A stretch of DNA of 64,000 bases, from assembly GCA_038251325.1 (NCBI GenBank), contig JBBSBL010000007.1:1-64000 (forward strand). Reading direction: 5' to 3'. A program made the position numbers and the translations under genes. Source of the DNA: JBBSBL01 sp038251325 (GTDB taxonomy: Bacteria > Actinomycetota > Thermoleophilia > Solirubrobacterales > Solirubrobacteraceae). The first letter of the stretch is position 1. Each line of letters opens with the position of its first letter. This document shows, one piece after another, positions 58,421-64,000 of the stretch. A model generated the notes under the pieces. That model saw nothing but the letters and a program-made list of their open reading frames with translations, ran no database searches and was not told where the DNA came from.

Positions 58421-58566
58421 CCCGAACCATTGCGGTCAACCCCGCACTCGCGAACCGCGGCGCCTGGCCGGGACGCCTTCCTTGCCGCACCCGGGCGAGA
58501 CCCGTCCTTGCCGCCGTTCGCCGAGGCCGGCACGCGGCTCGGAGGGCCCGGCGCCGCAGCGAGGCC

Positions 58567-59982
58567 CTACCCCCCGTGCGGGTAGGAGATCCCGAGCGGC
58601 GCGAGCCAGCGCACGACGTGGATCAGCACGACGAGCGCCGTGAGCGCGATCGCCGCGGAGCGGATGCGCTTCTCGCCGGAGAGCGCGGCGAGCGGCAGTG
58701 TCCACACCACGTACCAGGGATGCAGCTGCGTGGCGGTGAGCAGCAGCGCGAAGGTCGCGACGGCGGCCGCCGCGATCCAGCGATCCGGACGGCGCACCGC
58801 CCAGGCCAGCGAGGCGATCAGCACCGCGGCGAAGACGAAGCCGAGCCCGAGCCGCCCCGGCCCCCCGATGGTGCCGAGGCCCGTGTAGGCCGACACGATC
58901 CCGGGCACGCTGCGCAGCTCCCCGATGTGGTGCTCGGTCGCGCCGAGGATCGTCGCGGGGATGCCGAGCGGCCCGGTGCCGTAGAGCGCGAAGCCGACCA
59001 GCGCGAACACCGTGACCCCCGCCGCCGCGCCGGCCACGACGCGCCACCGCCCGCCGCGCGCCCCGATCAGAAGGAAGGGGAGCAGCAGACCGCCGGTCGC
59101 CTTGATCGCGATCGCCGTCGCCACGGCCGCCCCGCCGAGCGCCTCGCGCCGCCCGAGCACGAGGCGGATGCCTGCGAGGGCGAGGGCGAGCATCAGCAGG
59201 TCGTTGTGCGCCCCGCCGACCGCGAAGACGAGCAGGATCGGGTTGAGGCCGACCAGCAGGGCGGCCGGGACGGGGTCGCGGCGCAGGACCCGCGCGCACG
59301 ACCACGTGAGCCCCACGCAGGCGAGGCTCGCGCCGGCGCTGAGCAGCTTCAGCGCCCACAGCCCGCCGGCCGGGCCGAGCGCCCCGGCGGCGGAGCCGAG
59401 CATCGAGAAGAGCGGGCCGTACATCGTCGGCGTGTCGGTCCAGAGCAGTCCCGTCCACGCGAAGACCGGGTCCTGCGGGCGCACCCCGGGCCCGAAGTCG
59501 TAGGGATTCAGGCCGTGGATGGCGTCGAGGCGTCCCCAGCCGAGGTAGGTGAAGACATCGGTCGAGAGCAGGGGCGGCGCGAGCAGGAAGATGAGGTGGG
59601 CGCCGACGATCGCTACGACCGCGGCCTTCGGCGGCAGCGTGTCCGCGCCACGGACCACGAGCGCCCAGCACACGACCATGAGCACGAGCACGACGCAGAA
59701 CGGCGTCCGGGTCAGCGGGATGTCGACCGCGCCGAACGGCCCGAGGATCCAGTCCGGCACGGTCGTGCCGGGCGCGCCTGTCGGCACGAGGAACCGCGTG
59801 GCCGGCGCGGCCAGGGCGACGAGCAGCGCGAGCGCGAGCATTCCGGCGAGGCCGATCTGCGCGGCCAGGGCGCGTCCGTCCGCGCGGACCTGGATCCGCG
59901 GGATCTCGCCGGTGCCCCCGCCCGCCGAGGAGGCAGCCGGGGCCGGCCCGGCGATCTTGGTGGGGTCGAGGATCGGTTCCAT
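58567..59982 (-). CDS. MptA/B-like polyprenol-phosphate-mannose mannosyltransferase
   Basis: A 471-residue membrane protein with about 11-13 hydrophobic segments. The family mark is STDVFTYLGWGRLDAIHGLN with NPYDFGP, with the catalytic aspartate in the first outer loop, as in alpha-1,6-mannosyltransferases of actinobacterial cell envelopes. VGGAHNDLLMLAL and TQLHPWYVVWTLPL also fit. The ATG at 59980-59982 has GGGGAGG just upstream. It starts 10 bases after ispF, extending that operon. The sugar acceptor is not known. Confidence 0.83.
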   Translation of the reverse strand: MEPILDPTKIAGPAPAASSAGGGTGEIPRIQVRADGRALAAQIGLAGMLALALLVALAAPATRFLVPTGAPGTTVPDWILGPFGAVDIPLTRTPFCVVLVLMVVCWALVVRGADTLPPKAAVVAIVGAHLIFLLAPPLLSTDVFTYLGWGRLDAIHGLNPYDFGPGVRPQDPVFAWTGLLWTDTPTMYGPLFSMLGSAAGALGPAGGLWALKLLSAGASLACVGLTWSCARVLRRDPVPAALLVGLNPILLVFAVGGAHNDLLMLALALAGIRLVLGRREALGGAAVATAIAIKATGGLLLPFLLIGARGGRWRVVAGAAAGVTVFALVGFALYGTGPLGIPATILGATEHHIGELRSVPGIVSAYTGLGTIGGPGRLGLGFVFAAVLIASLAWAVRRPDRWIAAAAVATFALLLTATQLHPWYVVWTLPLAALSGEKRIRSAAIALTALVVLIHVVRWLAPLGISYPHGG

Positions 59983-59992
59983 CCCGCCTCCC

Positions 59993-60493
59993 CTACCCGC
60001 GCGGCCCCGACTCGATGACCGTGGCGACGGCGAGCGCGGCCACGCCCTCCTCGCGCCCGACGAAGCCCAGGCCCTCGCCGCGGGTGGCCTTGACGCCGAC
60101 CCGCCCCTCCTCGAGGCCGAGCGCCTCGGCGAGCGCGGCGCGGATCGCGGCCCGGTGGGGCGCGAGCCGCGGGCGCTCCATCACCACGGTGGCGTCGACG
60201 TTCCCGGGCTCGAGGCCCTCTCCGGAGAGCAGCGCGACGGTGTCGCGCAGCAGGCCGAGCGAGGCGGCGCCGGCGTAGGCGGCGTCGGTGTCCGGGAAGT
60301 GGGTGCCGATGTCGTCCAGCGCGGCGGCGCCGAGCAGCGCGTCGATGATGGCGTGGGTGAGGACGTCGGCGTCGGAGTGTCCGTCGAGGCCGCGGTCGGC
60401 CGGGAGCTCCACCCCGCCGAGCACGAGCCGGCGGCCCTCCGCGAGGCGGTGGCAGTCGTATCCGATGCCGCTCCTCGAGGAGAGAGCGGTCAC
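59993..60493 (-). CDS. ispF: 2-C-methyl-D-erythritol 2,4-cyclodiphosphate synthase
   Basis: A 166-residue enzyme of the MEP isoprenoid pathway. It has RSGIGYDCHRLAEGRRLVLGG (metal Asp/His), GLDGHSDADVLTHAIIDALLGAA and the NVDATVVMERPRLAPH and VKATRGEGLGFVGREEG motifs. The GTG at 60491-60493 is used, 61 bases after ispD. It turns the product of IspD/IspE into the cyclodiphosphate. Confidence 0.95.
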   Translation of the reverse strand: MTALSSRSGIGYDCHRLAEGRRLVLGGVELPADRGLDGHSDADVLTHAIIDALLGAAALDDIGTHFPDTDAAYAGAASLGLLRDTVALLSGEGLEPGNVDATVVMERPRLAPHRAAIRAALAEALGLEEGRVGVKATRGEGLGFVGREEGVAALAVATVIESGPRG

Positions 60494-60554
60494 GCCGCGG
60501 CCCGGCGAGGCGTCGGCGCTCGAATGGATGCGGTGGCGGCGGGCATCGTCGGCG

Positions 60555-61271
60555 TCAGTCGGGGCTCGGCTCCCCGGCTCGGCGCGCGGCGAGCAGGAGC
60601 TCGGCCACGCGCAGGTCTATCACGGTCGTCACCTTCAGGTTCTCGCGCTCAGACTCTACGACGCGGACCGTCCCGCCGCCCTCCTCGACCAGCGAGGCGT
60701 CGTCGGTGGCGGCCGCGAGCGCGGCGTCCCCGCGCCGCAGGGCAGTCTCCAGGGCGTCGCGGCGGAAGACCTGCGGCGTCTGCACCGCCCACAGGCGCGC
60801 GCGGTCCAGCGTCGCCTCGACCCGGCCGTCCTCGCCGGCGACCTTGACCGTGTCGGTGACCCGGGCGGCGGCCACGACCGCATCGCATCCGCCGGCGGCG
60901 AGCGCGGCCAGCGACCGCGCCACGAGCGCGGCGTCGACCAGCGGCCGTGCGGCGTCCTGGACGACGATCGCCTGCTCCGGCGGCCCGGCCCCCGCCCCCG
61001 CCAGGGCCCGGGCCACCGAGTGGGAGCGCGCCACGCCGCCCGCCACGCGCGTCGCGTCGCCGAGCGCGGTCCGTAGCTCCGCCGACCCCGCGCCGGCCGC
61101 CTCGTAGCCGGGCGGAACGGCGACGACGATCCGCTCCACCTCCGGCACCGCGCGCAGCGCCTCGAGGCTCCAAGCGACCATCGGCCGGCCGGCGAGCGTG
61201 GCGAACGCCTTCGGCGCCGTGGCGCCCAGGCGTTCGCCACGCCCGGCGGCCACGATGAGCGCGACCGCCAA
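60555..61271 (-). CDS. ispD: 2-C-methyl-D-erythritol 4-phosphate cytidylyltransferase
   Basis: A 238-residue nucleotidyltransferase of the MEP pathway. The nucleotide-binding start is ALIVAAGRGERLGATAPKAF, followed by GRPMVAWSLEAL, VVQDAARPLVD, AAARVTDTVKV and LWAVQTPQVF. The start is TTG at 61269-61271, supported by GGGGAGG six bases upstream. It begins 12 bases after carD, as in mycobacterial carD-ispD-ispF strings. Confidence 0.93.
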   Translation of the reverse strand: MAVALIVAAGRGERLGATAPKAFATLAGRPMVAWSLEALRAVPEVERIVVAVPPGYEAAGAGSAELRTALGDATRVAGGVARSHSVARALAGAGAGPPEQAIVVQDAARPLVDAALVARSLAALAAGGCDAVVAAARVTDTVKVAGEDGRVEATLDRARLWAVQTPQVFRRDALETALRRGDAALAAATDDASLVEEGGGTVRVVESERENLKVTTVIDLRVAELLLAARRAGEPSPD

Positions 61272-61283
61272 CGGTGACCTCCC

Positions 61284-61844
61284 CTACGTCGCCGCCGCCG
61301 CGACCTCGGGGATGGTCAGCAGCTCGTCGAGGTGCGCCTCGGCCTCCTCGTCGCCCATCTCCAGCGCGTACATCAGCTCGGAGGCGAGGATCTTCTTCGT
61401 GCGGGTGAACATCTGCTTCTCGCCGGTCGAGAGCCCCTTCTCCTGCTCGCGGATGGCGAGGTTGCGGACGACCTCGGCGAGCTCGTAGATGTCGCCGGTC
61501 TTGATCTTGTCCCGGTTGTGCTTGAAGCGCCGGTTCCAGTTCTTGGGCATCTCGGAGCACTCGTCGGTGAGCACGCCGAGCACCTTCTTGACCGTCTCCT
61601 CGTCGATCACACGACGCAGGCCCGCCTTGCTGGCGTTCTCGGTCGGGACCATGACGGTCATGTCGTTGTGGAGGATCTTGATCGTCAGGTACTCGCGGCG
61701 CTCGCCGAAGATGTCCTTCTGCTCCTTCTTCAGCACCTGACCGGCGCCGTGGTGCGGGTACACCACGCTGTCGCCGATCTCGAAGTCGATGATCTCGACC
61801 TCGGTCTCGATGATCAGCTCCTCCATCGTCTCTTCTTCGGTCAC
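61284..61844 (-). CDS. carD: CarD family RNA polymerase-binding regulator
   Basis: A 186-residue protein. The Tudor-like RNAP-interaction domain is IGDSVVYPHHGAGQV, and the C-terminal helical domain has KNWNRRFKHNRDKIKTGD and SLKSTGEKQM-type helices (seen as KGLSTGEKQMFTRTKKILASEL). CarD stabilises open promoter complexes. The usual GTG at 61842-61844 is used; an in-frame ATG at 61824-61826 is possible. An N-terminal acidic tail of about 20 residues precedes the fold. Confidence 0.93.
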   Translation of the reverse strand: MTEEETMEELIIETEVEIIDFEIGDSVVYPHHGAGQVLKKEQKDIFGERREYLTIKILHNDMTVMVPTENASKAGLRRVIDEETVKKVLGVLTDECSEMPKNWNRRFKHNRDKIKTGDIYELAEVVRNLAIREQEKGLSTGEKQMFTRTKKILASELMYALEMGDEEAEAHLDELLTIPEVAAAAT

Positions 61845-61898
61845 GTCTGGGATGGCTGCCTCCTTGGTCCCTGGTGAGTCCGCGGCCGCTCCGGGCCG

Positions 61899-63014
61899 TC
61901 AGGTCTGCAGATAACGGTCGACGAGGTTGATTTCCTGCAGCCGGCGAAGGCCCTCGCGTATGTCCTTCGCACGGATCTCGCCCACGCCCTCGACGGTCTC
62001 GAGCTCGCCGTCGGTGGCGCCGAGGAGCTCCTCGAGGCCGCCGAACTCGTCGACGATGCGCTGCACCACGAGCTTCGGGAGCCGGGGGACGCGCCCCAGG
62101 ATCCGGTAGCCGCGCGGCGAGACGGGGTAGTCAAGGGTGTTGAGCTTCCGGTCGTAGCCGAGGATCTCGGCGAGCCGGCCGAAGTCGAGCAGGTCGGTGT
62201 GCGGGAGTCGCGCGAGCTGGTCGAGCACCGACCCGAACGCCTCGGGGCCCCCGTCCTGGAGGTAGTCGTTCATCAGCGCGGCCTTGTCGGCGGCGACGCC
62301 CACGAGCACCTCGTCGAGCTGCATCTCGATGAGTCGGCCCTCGGTGCCGAGCTCGACGATGTAGCGCTCGATCTCCACGCCCATCCGGGTCACGAGCTCG
62401 GCCCGCTGGAGCACCGTGAGCACGTCGTGGAGCGTCGCGCCACCCTCGAACTCGAGCGCGGTCAGCCGGGTGGAGACCTGGTCGAGGCGGCTGCGGTACT
62501 TGTCGAGCGTGGCCAGCGCCTGGTTGGCCTTCGCGAGCACGATCGGGATGTCCTCGAGGATGTACTTCGCGCCGTCGACGTAGAGCGAGACGACCTCGCG
62601 CCGCTGGGAAATCGCGATGACCAGCGCGTCGGTCTGCTTCGAGGTCCGCTCCGCGGTGCGGTGACGGGTCCCGGTCTCCTGCGAGGAGATGGTCGGGTCC
62701 GGCGTGAGCTGGACGTTCGACCACACGATCTTCGTCGCGGTCGTGTTGAGCACGATCGCCCCGTCCATCTTCGCCACCTGGTAGAGGAAGGCGGGCGAGT
62801 AGTCGATGTCCAAGCGGATCCCGCCCGAGAAGAGGAACGCGAGCTCCTCCGGGTCGCCGATGACGATCAGGCCGCCGGTGCGGGCGTGGACGATGTTGTC
62901 GATGCCCGCCCGCAACGCGCTGCCGGGGGCGACCATCTCCAGCGCCCTGACGAGTCGGGGCTCCTGTCGTGCTTCGAACTCACCTGCGAGCTCATCCCCG
63001 GACCGCGACGGCAT
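61899..63014 (-). CDS. disA: DNA-integrity-scanning diadenylate cyclase
   Basis: A 371-residue enzyme making cyclic di-AMP from two ATP. The DAC domain carries Asp84-Gly85-Ala86 in KMDGAIVLN and Arg117-His118-Arg119 in GTRHRTAERT, both needed for activity. A middle spine helix domain and a C-terminal HhH DNA-binding domain (LEELLGATDGELETVEGVGEIRA) follow. In Bacillus it scans DNA and stops synthesis at branched structures. The ATG at 63012-63014 is used. It is 63 bases after radA, a conserved pairing. Its product is the ligand of the two riboswitches in this window. Confidence 0.95.
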   Translation of the reverse strand: MPSRSGDELAGEFEARQEPRLVRALEMVAPGSALRAGIDNIVHARTGGLIVIGDPEELAFLFSGGIRLDIDYSPAFLYQVAKMDGAIVLNTTATKIVWSNVQLTPDPTISSQETGTRHRTAERTSKQTDALVIAISQRREVVSLYVDGAKYILEDIPIVLAKANQALATLDKYRSRLDQVSTRLTALEFEGGATLHDVLTVLQRAELVTRMGVEIERYIVELGTEGRLIEMQLDEVLVGVAADKAALMNDYLQDGGPEAFGSVLDQLARLPHTDLLDFGRLAEILGYDRKLNTLDYPVSPRGYRILGRVPRLPKLVVQRIVDEFGGLEELLGATDGELETVEGVGEIRAKDIREGLRRLQEINLVDRYLQT

Positions 63015-63077
63015 GAAGGGGAAATTCTACCGGGCTTCCCGCCGCCGTGCGTATGCGGCGGGTCTGCGTCTTGCAGG

Positions 63078-64000
63078 CTACGCGGCCGCCGCCGCGCGCT
63101 CACGGCGGGAGCCCGTGGCGGCGGGCCCCAACGCGTGCCGGAGCGCGGCGCGCAGGGTGCCCGCCGGCGCGGCGCCGTCCCCGCTGCCCCCGGGGGCGAG
63201 TACGGCGGCAAGGCCGAACTTCGCCGCCTCGGCGAGCCGCCGCTCCGGGTGGGCCACCGAGCGCAGCTCCCCGGTCAGCCCGACCTCCCCGAAGCACGCC
63301 AGCGGCGCCTGCCCGCCGTCGCCCAGGGCGATGCCGCGCATGGCGCTCGCCACGGCGAGCGCGACGGCGAGGTCGGCGCCGGGCTCGTCCACCCGCACCC
63401 CGCCGACGACGTTGACGAACACGTCCGCCGAGCCCACCGCGACCCCGGCATGGCGGGCGAGCACCGCGAGCACGAGCGCGAGGCGGTTGCGGTCGATGCC
63501 GGTCGCCACACGCCGGGGCGGGACGAGCTCGGAGGGCGAGACGAGCGCCTGCACCTCGACGAGCAGCGGTCGCGAGCCCTCCATCGCGCACAGCACGACG
63601 CTGCCCGGCGCGCGCGTCGCCTCGCCGACGAAGCGGGCCGACGCGTCGAGCACCTCGACCAACCCGCCCGAGCGCATCTCGAACACGCCCGCCTCGCTCG
63701 TGGAGCCGAAGCGATTCTTCAGCGCGCGCAGGGTCCGGTAGGTCCGCTCGCGCTCGCCCTCGAACTGCAGCACGCAGTCGACGAGGTGCTCGAGCACCCG
63801 CGGACCGGCCAGCGCGCCCTCCTTCGTGATGTGGCCCACGAGCAGCACGGCGATCTCCAGGCGCTTGGCGACCTCCATCACCGCGCCTGCCGCCTCGCGC
63901 ACCTGGCCGACCGAGCCGGGTGCCCCGGTCAGGCCGGCCGCGTGCAGCGTCTGCACCGAGTCGACGACGCAGACCTCGGGCCGCTCGGCCTCGAGCGTCG
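63078..64000 (-). CDS. radA: DNA repair protein RadA, C-terminal part (runs off right edge)
   Basis: The last 307 codons of RadA/Sms are present; the N-terminal zinc finger and Walker A lie beyond the window. Seen are VCVVDSVQTLHAA (Walker B), LLVGHITKEGALAGPRVLEHLVD and the RadA signature LKNRFGST. The rest is the Lon-like domain with GGVRVDEPGADLAVALAVAS and FGEVGLTGELRSVAHPERRL. RadA helps branch migration in recombination. It is directly upstream of disA. Confidence 0.94.
   Translation of the reverse strand, partial: TLEAERPEVCVVDSVQTLHAAGLTGAPGSVGQVREAAGAVMEVAKRLEIAVLLVGHITKEGALAGPRVLEHLVDCVLQFEGERERTYRTLRALKNRFGSTSEAGVFEMRSGGLVEVLDASARFVGEATRAPGSVVLCAMEGSRPLLVEVQALVSPSELVPPRRVATGIDRNRLALVLAVLARHAGVAVGSADVFVNVVGGVRVDEPGADLAVALAVASAMRGIALGDGGQAPLACFGEVGLTGELRSVAHPERRLAEAAKFGLAAVLAPGGSGDGAAPAGTLRAALRHALGPAATGSRRERAAAAA

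Noticed and set aside
1..64000. CRISPR arrays, insertion sequences, prophage or plasmid genes
   Set aside because: No regularly spaced repeats, transposase motifs or phage proteins could be found by reading.

Overview
The window is 64 kb of very GC-rich, gene-dense DNA (about three-quarters G+C by eye, not computed). GTG starts are common, and TTG and perhaps CTG starts also occur. The gene set is actinobacterial: MarP-type protease, CarD, DisA, MptA/B-type mannosyltransferase, RskA-like anti-sigma factor, PspA with PspAA and PspAB, an F420-type luciferase-like oxidoreductase, PE-LIG-POL LigD. The SigH-like sigma factor and the wider mix suggest class Thermoleophilia (Solirubrobacterales-like), but this placement is an inference. 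It looks like ordinary chromosome: I saw no IS element, prophage, integrase or CRISPR array.

Layout. 1-8 kb: start of an AddB/RecB-like helicase-nuclease, topoisomerase III, MarP-like protease, a class B penicillin-binding protein, and small envelope genes. 8-11 kb: zinc-ribbon FHA protein, ParA ATPase, L,D-transpeptidase. 11-16 kb: the lysA-hom-thrC-thrB operon, with overlapping stop/start codons. 16-24 kb: envelope block with lgt, an M23 peptidase and an NlpC/P60-like protein, the last two each behind a c-di-AMP (ydaO-type) riboswitch, and a two-part Psp envelope-stress module (htpX-pspAB and pspA-pspAA). 23-35 kb: glycosylase-like protein, CWB2 lipoprotein, methyltransferase, a frameshifted LLM oxidoreductase, xseA-xseB, a quinone-type dioxygenase/esterase pair, enolase-superfamily enzyme, and divergent thiolase and hydroxyacyl-CoA dehydrogenase genes sharing a palindromic operator. 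35-47 kb: CBS transporter-like protein, a secreted nitrilase-like/sialidase-like fusion, rhomboid protease, two ECF sigma modules, and a PlsC-GpsA fusion. 47-54 kb: tRNA-Thr, NmrA-like and DedA-like genes, LigD, SigH, rlmB-cysS. 54-64 kb: lipid-type enzymes, gluQ, and the string radA-disA-carD-ispD-ispF-mannosyltransferase.

How it fits together. The most connected theme is cell-envelope control by cyclic di-AMP. The diadenylate cyclase DisA is encoded at the right end, and two riboswitches of the class that binds its product sit before two peptidoglycan hydrolase genes 40-45 kb away. Around them are other wall and membrane genes (PBP, L,D-transpeptidase, MarP, Lgt, Psp module, HtpX). Unusual architectures include a nitrilase-like domain with Ser at the catalytic Cys position fused to Asp-box repeats, and a PlsC acyltransferase fused to a GpsA-like domain that appears to lack its catalytic lysines. 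Other points are a possible 16-residue ORF or small RNA beside a strong terminator, and several palindromes in promoter regions.
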